A DNA stretch of 64,000 bases from Phycisphaerales bacterium (lineage in GTDB: Bacteria; Planctomycetota; Phycisphaerae; Phycisphaerales; UBA1924), in the NCBI GenBank assembly GCA_020831775.1, contig JAFIFZ010000009.1:1-64000 (forward strand). Direction: 5' to 3'. A program made the position numbers and the translations under genes. Within the stretch, counting starts at the first letter, position 1. Every line of letters begins with the position of its first letter. The notes beneath the pieces are model-generated. The model was not told the origin of the DNA, ran no database searches, and was given only the letters and a program-made list of their open reading frames with translations. This document shows, in pieces, positions 36,712-45,213 of the stretch.

Positions 36712-37599
36712 CTACCGATCCCGGACGACCAGCCACGCCGCCAGTTCCCGCAGCGGATCCGCCTCCGGGCCGAATGGGGCCAGCAGACCGATCGCCTCCT
36801 CCGATAACCGCTCGGCCTCCCCCCGGGCCGCCGCGACACCCATGACCCCCGGATAGGTCAGCTTCCCAGCCGCGGCGTCCTTGCCCGTTTTCTTGCCGAC
36901 CTCCTCGGCGCTCCTCTCGACATCCAGCAGATCGTCGACGATCTGGAACACCAGCCCGACCGTCCGCCCGAATGCACCAAGCCGCTCGGCCGCCTCGCCC
37001 CCATCCGGCTCGGGAGCCCCCAGCACCGCCCCGATGCGGCAAGACGCCTCCAGCAGCGCCCCGGTCTTGCCCGTGTGGATCGTCTCCAGCCGCGACAAAT
37101 CGTCGAGCCCTTCGGGCAGTCCCCCCAGCGTGTCGTAGACCTGTCCGCCGATCATCCGGCCCGTTCCCGTTGCCAGCACGCGGCAGGCCGCCGAAGCCCT
37201 CGCCTGATCGACCACCTCGCCCGCCAGCAGCCCGAACGCGTGCGTGAGCATCGCGTCCCCCGCCAGAATCGCCATCGCCTCCCCCTTGGCGATGTGCAGT
37301 GTCGGGCGGCCCCGGCGCAGCTCGTCGTCGTCCATCGCGGGCAAATCGTCGTGCACGAGGCTGAAGCAGTGCACCAGCTCGATCGCCGCGCCACCGGGCA
37401 GGCTGTCGGTTCCCGTCCCCCCCGCGCACACGCACGCGTGCCACGCCAACGCCGGACGCACACGCTTGCCCTCAGAGAGCAGCGCGTACCCGACCGCCTC
37501 ACGCAGCGACTCTGGCGCATCCATCGACGAGACAACCCGCTCCAGATACGCATCGATCTGGGCGCGGGGCGACACGAGCGCTTCGGGGAAGGCGGACAT
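36712..37599 (-). CDS. ispA: Polyprenyl (farnesyl/geranylgeranyl) diphosphate synthase
   Basis: About 295 residues, trans-prenyltransferase. The first Asp-rich motif (DDLPAMDDD) and the second (DDLLD in FQIVDDLLDV) bind Mg-diphosphate. GKRVRPAL near the N-terminus is typical. The product chain length cannot be fixed by eye; IspA-like farnesyl diphosphate synthase is most likely given the two-residue insertion in the first motif. It lies 143 bp upstream of dxs on the same strand, and is divergent from the ExbB/MotA-like gene. Confidence 0.92.
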   Translation of the reverse strand: MSAFPEALVSPRAQIDAYLERVVSSMDAPESLREAVGYALLSEGKRVRPALAWHACVCAGGTGTDSLPGGAAIELVHCFSLVHDDLPAMDDDELRRGRPTLHIAKGEAMAILAGDAMLTHAFGLLAGEVVDQARASAACRVLATGTGRMIGGQVYDTLGGLPEGLDDLSRLETIHTGKTGALLEASCRIGAVLGAPEPDGGEAAERLGAFGRTVGLVFQIVDDLLDVERSAEEVGKKTGKDAAAGKLTYPGVMGVAAARGEAERLSEEAIGLLAPFGPEADPLRELAAWLVVRDR

Positions 37600-37646
37600 C
37601 GTCCGATCGTACGGCCGCCGCCCGAGGGCCGTACCATCGCCTCCCG

Positions 37647-38249
37647 ATGGACGCGATCGCAGACATCATCGTGCGCGGCGGGTGGGTCATGCTCCCCCTG
37701 CTCGTCCTCAGCGTGATCTCCCTCGCCCTCTCGTTCGAGCGGGCCCTCTTCTGGATCACCACGCACAACGCCCCGCGCCGGGCCCGCATCAACGCCTTCA
37801 CCCGCGCCCTCCGAGAGGGCGATGCAGACAAAGCCCGCTCGGTCATGAAGTCCGACCGCAGCGTCTACGGCAAGTTCTCCAGAGCCCTCCTCAACGAACG
37901 CGACCGGCCCGAGGCCTTCGCCGCCGCGGCAGCCGCCTCCGTCGAATCCCTCCGCACCGCGATCGAACGCTGGAGCGTCACGCTCTCAACGATCATCACC
38001 GCCGCCCCGATGCTCGGCATCCTGGGCACCGTCACGGGGATCATCCGCAGCTTCGGCGCCCTGGGCGAAGCAACAACCCCCGACCCCGCCCGCGTCGCCT
38101 CGGGCATCTCCGAAGCGCTGGTGACCACGGCCCTCGGACTGGCGATCGCCCTCATCACGCTCTTTCCCTACATGATCTTCCGGGGACAGGCCGAACGCTG
38201 CCTCAGCCGCTTCGAAGTGATGATCGCCTCGGCCGAAACGCGCAAGTAG
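37647..38249 (+). CDS. MotA/TolQ/ExbB-family proton channel protein
   Basis: About 200 residues with three transmembrane segments (about 10-35, 112-135 and 150-175). The conserved region APMLGILGTVTGIIRSF and the Thr-containing last helix (EALVTTALGLAIAL) are typical. A normal-size cytoplasmic domain lies between helices 1 and 2, unlike the short relative at 4937. No ExbD-like gene follows; the downstream 600 bp are repeats. Partner unknown. Confidence 0.88.
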   Translation: MDAIADIIVRGGWVMLPLLVLSVISLALSFERALFWITTHNAPRRARINAFTRALREGDADKARSVMKSDRSVYGKFSRALLNERDRPEAFAAAAAASVESLRTAIERWSVTLSTIITAAPMLGILGTVTGIIRSFGALGEATTPDPARVASGISEALVTTALGLAIALITLFPYMIFRGQAERCLSRFEVMIASAETRK

Positions 38250-38260
38250 CTCGGTCGTGG

Positions 38261-38364
38261 CACGGCTCGCCGAGCCGTGTTCGCGTCTCACCTGCTCCCC
38301 GGTGGCACTGATCTCCGAGCTGTGCTTCTATCCGATCTCGTGGCACAGGCGTCTCGCCTGTGGC
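38261..38364. repeat. Three tandem short hairpins after ExbB-like gene
   Basis: CACGGCTCG/CGAGCCGTG (38261-38279, perfect), a degenerate GCAC...GTGC copy at about 38305-38327, and ACAGGCG/CGCCTGT at about 38345-38361. Each is preceded by GTGG, so they look like variants of one unit with different stems. The first begins 11 bases after the stop and may also terminate transcription. Confidence 0.65.
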
Positions 38365-38376
38365 TACCGCCTTCTC

Positions 38377-38391
38377 GCTCGCAAAGCGAGC
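38377..38391. repeat. Short palindromic repeat, GCTCGC stem
   Basis: GCTCGC-AAA-GCGAGC preceded by a C/T-rich tract. One of about ten such units in the window with the same layout and different stems. Confidence 0.65.
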
Positions 38392-38398
38392 GCGGAAC

Positions 38399-38584
38399 CT
38401 TGCCACGAGTGAGTTGATCAAGACGCGAAGCGTCGAAGATCGGCGAACTCGTGGACAAGTGCGGCTGGCCTTCCCGCCCCGTGAGGGGCGGAGGACCTCC
38501 CTCCGCCGTCCCTTCAGGACGGCCGATGTTTGATCTCTACCCACGAGTTCAGCTCGGCTTCCGCCTCGCTTCACTCGTGGCAAG
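38399..38584. repeat. Three-hairpin palindromic repeat, copy B
   Basis: Left hairpin CCACGAGT (38403-38410) with ACTCGTGG (38447-38454). The middle part contains CCGCCCC/GGGGCGG around GTGA (38475-38491). Right hairpin CCACGAGT (38541-38548) with ACTCGTGG (38573-38580). Opens CTTG, closes CAAG. Both stems use A-T where copy A uses G-C, with both arms changed. Confidence 0.85.
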
Positions 38585-38723
38585 GTTCAACCGCTCCTAC
38601 GGAGCGGCAAACGGCACAGATCAATTGTGACTTATCCCGTTCCCCGCTCGCCGAATGGCAAGCACCCCGCGTTGGTGTCGCTACCACGCCTACCCAAACT
38701 CTGCTCGCCTGCTCGATCCTCTC

Positions 38724-38832
38724 GCTCGCCAAAGGCGAGCGCAACCCGACTCTTCGCTGCGATCAGAGATCGGCGTCAGTTCCCCAGCATGGATTGTGGT
38801 CTAACCCGTTCACCGCTCGCCGACAGGCGAGC
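38724..38832. repeat. Two short palindromic repeats, GCTCGCC stems
   Basis: GCTCGCC-AAA-GGCGAGC (38724-38740) and GCTCGCC-GACA-GGCGAGC (38815-38832). The intervening sequence and 38585-38723 hold C/T-rich tracts and degenerate copies only. I see no gene between 38250 and 38867. Confidence 0.65.
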
Positions 38833-38867
38833 GCCCCGCGCCCAACTCCCCGCGCCCTGCGCCCAGC

Positions 38868-39323
38868 TCAGCCTTCTGTCTCTTCCAGCAGCTTGTAGAT
38901 CTCCTCGGCCGTATCGGCCGCGTAGATCCGCTTGCGGAAGTCTTCCATCGAGATCAGCCGGCTGATCCGCGCCAGCGCCTGGATGTGCTCGGAGTAATGG
39001 TCCGGCGGGCTCGCAAGCAGCACCACCAGCTTTACCGGCTGCGCGTCGATCGCCTCGAAATCAACAGGCACCGCCGGCTTACCGATCGCCATCGCCAGCC
39101 GCGGCATCCCGGGGCACTTCCCGTGCGGGATCGCCAGCCCATGACCGATGCCCGTCGTCCGGGTCTGCTCTCTCACCCACACCGCGTCGCGGAGCGCATC
39201 GGGATCGGGGATCTGTTCGTGCTCGGCCAGCAGGTTCACCAGCTCATCGATCACGCCACGCTTGTCCGTCGCTTGCAGCGGGACACGGATGCACGAGGGC
39301 GAGAGGATCTGAAGCAGGTTCAT
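38868..39323 (-). CDS. ptsN: PTS IIA-type (PtsN-like) phosphotransfer protein
   Basis: About 151 residues, EIIA-nitrogen/fructose fold. The phosphoacceptor His is probably His67 in GLAIPHGKC; His61 lies in GIGHG. Regulatory PtsN proteins control potassium transport and stress responses rather than sugar uptake. No EIIB/EIIC or HPr genes are adjacent, which favours a regulatory role. An alternative is the IIA of a fructose-type system encoded elsewhere. Confidence 0.85.
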   Translation of the reverse strand: MNLLQILSPSCIRVPLQATDKRGVIDELVNLLAEHEQIPDPDALRDAVWVREQTRTTGIGHGLAIPHGKCPGMPRLAMAIGKPAVPVDFEAIDAQPVKLVVLLASPPDHYSEHIQALARISRLISMEDFRKRIYAADTAEEIYKLLEETEG

Positions 39324-39409
39324 CGGGCCGGACTCCGCAACGATTTAAGTAGCTCCGGGCTGATCGGGTGTGGCGGGGAGTGTAGCCGCACACCAACGCG
39401 CCGGGCGCG

Positions 39410-40828
39410 TCACGAACGCCCCAAGAGGACACCAAACGATCCGTCGCGGTACACCTCGGGACCCTCGCCGGGCAGCCCGGCCGGCGTCAGACACTCGGTC
39501 GCCTCCACCTTGAAGCCGTGCCACTTGCCCGCCCAAGCCGCCATCGCCTCGTTCTCCTCGCTCTCGAGGCTGCAGGTCGCGTAGAGGATTCTTCCCTTTG
39601 GCGCAAGCAGGGGGATCGAGTCGGCGATCAGTTGCCGCTGCGTGTCGCCCAGGCGTTCTAGCAGATCGGGCCCGAAGCGGTACTTCGCCTCGACACGCCT
39701 CGCCAGCACGCCCGTGTTCGAGCAGGGGACATCCAGCACCACAAGGTCCACCTTCTCCAGCCACGCCTCCCGCAGCTCATCTGGAGAGACCGCCTCGACC
39801 TGCCCGTCGCCCTCAAAGACGCCCCGCAGCGTCTGCAGGCGATCTTTGTCGATGTCCGAGGCAACGATCTTCGCATCGGGGAAGAGCCTGCGGAGCTGCC
39901 GAGTCTTCGTCCCCTGCCCGGCGCACAGATCGGCGATCACCGCCGGCTTCAGGTGCGACGCGAGCATCGCCGGCGCCGACGACGCCGAATCCTGCACCCA
40001 GACATCGCGCCGACCCGCAAGCAGCCCGCCCAGCGATCCCCGCTCGCCCGCGAATACGAAATGCCCCGCCGAGCGGTGGGGGGTCGCCACTTCAGGATCG
40101 ATCGGCGCTTCGGCGTGCACCGCGTTGATGACCACCGGCGGATGCACCAGCGAGTGCAGCGCCAGATCCCTCGCCGCCCGCGCTCCGGCCGCCAGCGCCC
40201 ACCGCTCGCACAGCCGCTTGGGCATCCCAGTCGCGACCGCGAGCCGGAAGTCGTCGTCTTCGGGCAGGATCGGCTGGGCCAGCATCAGCGAGCCGCCGCC
40301 AGAGAGCGGGATCTCGTCCCGCCCGCCCCCGTACCGCTCCGCCTTCTCCGGCCCCTCCGGGCCGCCTCGAAGCATCTCCGACAGCCGCCTCAGCACCGCG
40401 TTGACCAGCCCCGCGCCCCCTCTGCCCGCAGACCGCTTCGCCCATTCGACGGAGGTATCGATCGCCGCGTGCACCGGGATCCGGTCCATGAACAGGATCT
40501 GCGCCCCGCCCACCAGCAGCGACGCCTGCAACGCCGGATGCAACTCCGGGAACGGACGCTCCAGACGCTGCTCAAGCAGCCAGCGGATCGTCAGCCAGCG
40601 GCGGAGCACGCTCTCGTGCAGCGCGTGGGCGAGGGCCGAATCCCTCGGGTCGAGCGCCGAGGTGTCCGGCTCCAGAATCTTGATCGAAGGAAACCCCGTC
40701 GCCTGCGTCCCGACCACCCGCAGCACCGCCTCGCGGGCGTCGGCGGGGGGGCCCGGGCGATGGCGAGGAGGGTCCCGCCTTGCTCGACGGCCCTTCGAGC
40801 CCGATGATGACTGCTGTCTGCCCTTCAA
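39410..40828 (-). CDS. rsmB: RsmB-like 16S rRNA cytosine C5-methyltransferase
   Basis: About 472 residues. An N-terminal NusB-like helical domain (about 30-170) precedes a SAM-binding methyltransferase domain with LCAGQGTKTRQL, the nucleophile/partner Cys in DVPCSNTG and ATCSLE. This fits RsmB, which makes m5C967 in 16S rRNA. The start is uncertain: TTG at 40828 is the last reasonable site before the divergent histidine kinase; longer upstream residues are low complexity. Divergent spacing is 33 bp. Confidence 0.88.
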   Translation of the reverse strand: MKGRQQSSSGSKGRRARRDPPRHRPGPPADAREAVLRVVGTQATGFPSIKILEPDTSALDPRDSALAHALHESVLRRWLTIRWLLEQRLERPFPELHPALQASLLVGGAQILFMDRIPVHAAIDTSVEWAKRSAGRGGAGLVNAVLRRLSEMLRGGPEGPEKAERYGGGRDEIPLSGGGSLMLAQPILPEDDDFRLAVATGMPKRLCERWALAAGARAARDLALHSLVHPPVVINAVHAEAPIDPEVATPHRSAGHFVFAGERGSLGGLLAGRRDVWVQDSASSAPAMLASHLKPAVIADLCAGQGTKTRQLRRLFPDAKIVASDIDKDRLQTLRGVFEGDGQVEAVSPDELREAWLEKVDLVVLDVPCSNTGVLARRVEAKYRFGPDLLERLGDTQRQLIADSIPLLAPKGRILYATCSLESEENEAMAAWAGKWHGFKVEATECLTPAGLPGEGPEVYRDGSFGVLLGRS

Positions 40829-40861
40829 GACCCGACTGTATCCGCCGCCGGTCTCCGAACC

Positions 40862-42451
40862 ATGCCCCCAGCCAACACCCCCAACACCCCGCAGCAACCG
40901 CCCCCGCGCAGAACCCGCGCCGAGGACGCCCCGGCCCGCGGCCTCCTCGCGGGCATGCGCATCCGCAAGAAGCTCATCTTCCTCCACACCCTCTTCTCCT
41001 TCGCCCTCACCCTGATTCTCCTCGTCGCCCTCCGTCCGGCGATCACCCAGATCCTCGACAGGGCCGAACGCACCAGCGCCACCCTTGTCCTCGAGCAGGC
41101 CCTCCGCCAGAGTCCCGCCGACGCCGAGAGCTGGGCCTCAGGGCGCGGCGCCTCCTGGCGGGTCGGCACGCCCGAGACCCTCGATATTCCCGCAGCGATC
41201 GCCCAAGACGCCGCGGACAACCCCCTCACCCCGATCGACGCCGGACGCAGGGGCGTCCACGCCACAGTCGTCGCGGCGATCCCCGGCCCCCAGCCCCGCT
41301 ACATCCTCGCCGAGGCCAGCCTGATCGAGGTCCGCGAGGTCGTCACCCGCTTCTACCTCCTGCTCGTCATCGCCGTGCTCACCGCCTACGGGCTCGTCGT
41401 CGTCGCCCTCGAGCTCTTCGTCCTCCCCCAGCATGTCTACGGCCCCATCCGGCGCATGCTCCGCGCCGACCTGGCCGTCCAGGCCGGCGAGACTGAAAAC
41501 GAGCTCATCCCCGACGCCTCGATCCCCGCCGACGAGCTCGGCGAGATCATGAAAAGCCGCAACGAATCCATCCGCAAAATCCGCTCCCAGGAACGCGCCC
41601 TCGCCGAGGCCTTCGACCGCCTGGAGCTCAACGCCAACGACCTCAAGCTCAAAAACCACCTCCTCGAACGCGCCCGCCAGAACCTCGCCGACGCCGACCG
41701 CCTCGCCAGCCTCGGCATGATGTCCGCCGGCCTCGCCCACGAGCTGAACACCCCCCTGGCCGTCCTCAAGGGCCTCACCGAGCGCCTCAGGCAAGACCCC
41801 GCCGGCCTCAGCGACGACCAGGCCGAGCTCATGCACCGCGTCGTCCTTCGCCTCGAACGCCTCGGCGAGAGCTTGCTCGACTTCGCCCGCGTCCGCCCGC
41901 CGCAGAGCAGCGAGACCGACCTCTCCCGCATCGTCGACGACGCAATGACCCTCGTCCGCATCGACCGCGAGGCCCGCCAGATCGACCTGGTGAATCTTGT
42001 CCCCAAGAACACCCGCGCCGTCTGCGACGAGGACCGCTTCGTGCAGGTCTTCGTCAATCTCATCAGGAACGCCGTCGACGCCCTCCGCGAGAGCGGCAAA
42101 GGCTCCCGCGTCCAGGTCTCCACCGAGACCATCGAACGCGACGGTGCACAGTGGTTCAGCGTCGCCGTCGCCGACGACGGCCCCGGCATCGCCCCCGATG
42201 TCCTCAGCACCCTCTTCGAGCCCTTCGTCAGCACACGCATGGACGCCCGGGGCACCGGCCTCGGCCTCGCCGTCGCAGAGGGCATCGTCCGGGAACACGG
42301 CGGCGTCCTTCTGGCACGCAATAATCCAGAGCGAACCGGGGCGGTGTTCGAGATCCTGTTCCCTGCCGACCCCGGCGGCGAGGTCGTTCCGGGGCTGGGC
42401 CCCGCCGGCCGCACGGACAACCCCCGGCCGGAGGATGAGACCCATGGCTGA
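40862..42451 (+). CDS. Membrane sensor histidine kinase
   Basis: About 529 residues. Two transmembrane helices (about 38-60 and 162-185) bracket a periplasmic sensor domain of about 100 residues. A HAMP-like and coiled-coil linker follows, then the H-box (GLAHELNTP; His293), N-box (NLIRNAVDAL), DDGPGI and GTGLGLAV. It autophosphorylates on His293 and passes phosphate to a regulator, surely the one encoded next, whose start overlaps its last eight bases. The signal is unknown. Confidence 0.93.
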   Translation: MPPANTPNTPQQPPPRRTRAEDAPARGLLAGMRIRKKLIFLHTLFSFALTLILLVALRPAITQILDRAERTSATLVLEQALRQSPADAESWASGRGASWRVGTPETLDIPAAIAQDAADNPLTPIDAGRRGVHATVVAAIPGPQPRYILAEASLIEVREVVTRFYLLLVIAVLTAYGLVVVALELFVLPQHVYGPIRRMLRADLAVQAGETENELIPDASIPADELGEIMKSRNESIRKIRSQERALAEAFDRLELNANDLKLKNHLLERARQNLADADRLASLGMMSAGLAHELNTPLAVLKGLTERLRQDPAGLSDDQAELMHRVVLRLERLGESLLDFARVRPPQSSETDLSRIVDDAMTLVRIDREARQIDLVNLVPKNTRAVCDEDRFVQVFVNLIRNAVDALRESGKGSRVQVSTETIERDGAQWFSVAVADDGPGIAPDVLSTLFEPFVSTRMDARGTGLGLAVAEGIVREHGGVLLARNNPERTGAVFEILFPADPGGEVVPGLGPAGRTDNPRPEDETHG

Positions 42452-43085
42452 CACCGCGACCAAGCCCGCCGAGACCGGGGCCGTCCCGCCAATGTCGATC
42501 GTCACCCTCGACGACGATCCAGATTTCCGCCAGTACCTCTCCGGCGTGCTGGAGGCCGACGGCCACGAGGTCCGCGCCGTCGCCTCACCCGACGAGCTCT
42601 ACGCCGCAAACGAGCACCAGCTCCCCGACCTCGTCCTCCTGGACATGAAGATGGGGCGCCACTCGGGCGACCAGGTCCTCGCGGAGATCCGCAAACGCTG
42701 GCCCAAGCTCTGCGTCGTCGTCGTCACCGGCTACCCCTCGCTCGACAACATGCGCCAGACATTCAAGCAGGATGTCTTCGACTACCTCGCCAAACCCTTC
42801 TCCATCAACGAGCTGCGACGGGTGCTCGGGCAGGCCGCGGAGGTCTACGGCCTCGGCTCCGGCCCCCAGGACCGCCTCAAGCAGGCCCTCGGACGCCAGA
42901 TCCGCCTCTCCCGCACCGAACGGGGCTGGACCCTCAAAGACCTCTCCGAACATTCGGGAGTCAGCGTCAGCCAGCTCAGCTCGATCGAGCGGGGCGCCCA
43001 CCTCCCGAGCCTCGAATCCATGCTCTCTGTCGCCCACGCCTTGGGCGCCCGCCCCAGCGACTGGCTCGCCGCCTCCGGGTTCTGA
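42444..43085 (+). CDS. Response regulator with REC and XRE-type HTH domains
   Basis: About 213 residues. The receiver domain (about 17-135) has the DDD acidic cluster, phosphoacceptor Asp67 (VLLDMKM), Thr in VVVTGYPS and Lys117 in YLAKPF. The C-terminal domain (about 150-210) is a Cro/C1-type helix-turn-helix (GWTLKDLSEHSGVSVSQLS). REC-XRE is a rare output architecture compared with OmpR, NarL or Fis types. Start overlaps the kinase stop (ATGGCTGA). Confidence 0.9.
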   Translation: MADTATKPAETGAVPPMSIVTLDDDPDFRQYLSGVLEADGHEVRAVASPDELYAANEHQLPDLVLLDMKMGRHSGDQVLAEIRKRWPKLCVVVVTGYPSLDNMRQTFKQDVFDYLAKPFSINELRRVLGQAAEVYGLGSGPQDRLKQALGRQIRLSRTERGWTLKDLSEHSGVSVSQLSSIERGAHLPSLESMLSVAHALGARPSDWLAASGF

Positions 43086-43133
43086 ATCAGCACAAGCCGA
43101 CGCCGAATCATCCGCCTCGGGCCGCGCCACGCG

Positions 43134-44348
43134 TTGACACCGGCGGCCCCCGAGACTTCACTCCACCCCTTGAGCCAGACACGCAACAACTCCGGGCGCA
43201 CCACGCTCCTCTTCACGGCCTTCGAGCCCAGCGGCGACGAGCACGCCGCCACCGTCATCGAACGCCTCAAGGAACGCCACCCCGAGATCGCCATCTACGC
43301 GTGGGGCGGCCCCAAAATGGAGGCCGCCGGCGCACGCGTCGTAGAACGCACCGGCGACGACGCCGTTATGGGCCTGCCCGGCCTCGCAAAGATCCGCGAG
43401 CACAAGAAGATCAACGCCCGCATCGATCAGTGGCTCGAAAAGCACCCTGTCACCCTCCACATCCCCGTCGACTCGCCCGGCGCGAATTTCCCGATCTGCA
43501 AAATCGCCCAGAAGCACGGCGTCCGCGTCGTCCACCTCGTCGCCCCCCAGCTCTGGGCGTGGGGGGCCTGGCGCGTCAAGAAGCTCCGGCGCCTGACCAG
43601 CCTCGTCCTCTGCCTGCTCCCCTTCGAAGAAGAGTGGTTCAAGGCCCGCGATGTCGAGGCCCGCTTCGTCGGACACCCCCTCTTCGACAAGCCGCTCAAC
43701 CACGACCGGCTCAAGACCGACGCCGCCGACCTGCCCGGGGGCCAGCCGAGGATCGCCCTCCTGCCCGGCTCCCGCCCCGGCGAGATCGAGAAAAACTTCC
43801 CCCTTCTCCTCGCCGCGTTCTCCGGCATACGCCGCAAGTTCTCGGGCGCGTCAGCCGTCATCGCCGCCACCACAGAACCCGTCGCCGCCCGCCTCCGCGA
43901 GATCGCCGAGGCCAACGGCGGCATGCCCGAGAACGCCGAGATCGTCGTCGGCAGGACAGACTCGGCCCTCTCCTGGTGCGACCTCGCCCTCGTCGTCAGC
44001 GGCACCGTCACCCTCCAGGTCGCACGCCACAGCAAGCCGATGGTCATCGTCTACAAGTCCAACCCCTTCATGTACGCGATGCTCGGCTGGTGGCTCATCG
44101 ATACCGAGCTCTTCACCCTGCCCAACCTGATCGCCGGCAGAGAGATCGTGCCCGAGCTCGTCCCGCACTTCGGCGACGAAAAGGCCATCGTCGAGGCCGC
44201 CCTCGCCCTCCTCGAATCGCCCGAAAGGGCCGAGGCGCAGCGAAGCGAACTCCGCAGCGTCGTCGACGAGTTCAAGGGCCTCTCCGCGGGCGAAGCCGCG
44301 GCGGACGAGATCGCCCGCGTTCTCGGCCTGGAAACTTCCGGCAACTGA
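43134..44348 (+). CDS. lpxB: Lipid-A-disaccharide synthase
   Basis: About 404 residues, glycosyltransferase family 19. It condenses UDP-diacylglucosamine with lipid X in lipid A synthesis, so the organism probably makes a lipid-A-containing outer membrane. Motifs are FEPSGDEHAA, VAPQLWAWG, FVGHPLFD and LLPGSRPGEIEKNFP. The TTG at 43134 lacks a clear ribosome site; TTG at 43170 is an alternative. It follows the two-component genes by 48 bp. Confidence 0.93.
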   Translation: MTPAAPETSLHPLSQTRNNSGRTTLLFTAFEPSGDEHAATVIERLKERHPEIAIYAWGGPKMEAAGARVVERTGDDAVMGLPGLAKIREHKKINARIDQWLEKHPVTLHIPVDSPGANFPICKIAQKHGVRVVHLVAPQLWAWGAWRVKKLRRLTSLVLCLLPFEEEWFKARDVEARFVGHPLFDKPLNHDRLKTDAADLPGGQPRIALLPGSRPGEIEKNFPLLLAAFSGIRRKFSGASAVIAATTEPVAARLREIAEANGGMPENAEIVVGRTDSALSWCDLALVVSGTVTLQVARHSKPMVIVYKSNPFMYAMLGWWLIDTELFTLPNLIAGREIVPELVPHFGDEKAIVEAALALLESPERAEAQRSELRSVVDEFKGLSAGEAAADEIARVLGLETSGN

Positions 44349-44355
44349 CCCGCAC

Positions 44356-45132
44356 TCACGCCCGCAGCGGCGCCAGCACCACGCCGCAGCAGGTGTTGCC
44401 GATCCGCTCGACGATCGGCACACAGCGGATCGCCGGCGACCCCGCGGGCAGGCCCCGATCCAGACACGCGTGCACGAACCGCACCCCGTCGTGCCGCACC
44501 GTTTCCTCGTCGGCCGCAAACAGCAACAGCAGCAGGGCCCCGCGCGAGATCACCCCGTCCGCACCGAGCTTGCCCAGATCCTCCCCTGCCGCGACCAGTT
44601 CCGTGGAATACGCCCGGTTCGCATCGGGCGCCCCCGCCCTGAACGCGAACTGCCCGACCGTCTTCACCTCCAGCCAGTACGCCTCGGCAGGGTCGGTCCA
44701 CCGTCGCCCGGGATCGGTGTGCTCACGCTCGATCGCCTCGCGGACATGCGATCCGAACAGGGTCCTGTCCGCCTCGTCCCGCTCGCGTAGCGTCGCGACC
44801 GGGTCCGCCGGGGGCAGGTCGGCAGACGGCGTCAGCACCAGGTCGCAGCGATCTCGGGCGTTGCGGCCCGGACGCCGCCCGCCTTCGTCATCCCACACCC
44901 GCCCGGGGTACGGAAACTCGGGGAAGACGCCCAGCTTGGCTCCTTCGAGCCCCTCGGCGAGCACCCGGTGCAGGGGGAGCTCGTCCATAGCGTCCAGCCC
45001 CCGCACCGCCTGCTCAGACGCCAGCTCCGCCTCGCGATCCGCCAGAATCCGGGCCAAGAGGTCCGCCAGAAGCGAGGGCGAGGCGAGCGTGTCGGCGTTG
45101 TCGTTGTCGGGCTGGTTTGCATCCTCGGGCAC
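44356..45132 (-). CDS. Unknown protein, possible PD-(D/E)xK nuclease fold
   Basis: About 258 residues, soluble, from a GTG at 45132. A segment with RCDLVLTPS, then later AYWLEVKTVGQF, resembles the Asp...Glu-x-Lys spacing of PD-(D/E)xK nucleases, although the gap is long. C-terminal strands hold GALLLLLFAADEETV and a Cys pair (NTCCG). It is convergent with lpxB (7 bp apart) and divergent from the symporter. The nuclease idea is weak; no family was recognised. Confidence 0.55.
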   Translation of the reverse strand: MPEDANQPDNDNADTLASPSLLADLLARILADREAELASEQAVRGLDAMDELPLHRVLAEGLEGAKLGVFPEFPYPGRVWDDEGGRRPGRNARDRCDLVLTPSADLPPADPVATLRERDEADRTLFGSHVREAIEREHTDPGRRWTDPAEAYWLEVKTVGQFAFRAGAPDANRAYSTELVAAGEDLGKLGADGVISRGALLLLLFAADEETVRHDGVRFVHACLDRGLPAGSPAIRCVPIVERIGNTCCGVVLAPLRA

Positions 45133-45213
45133 TTTCCGCCATGATCTCGCCTTCCCGGGCCGGCAGCAAGCGCGCCGCCAAACGCCAGGAGCCCTCACAG
45201 GAGCCCTGATCAG

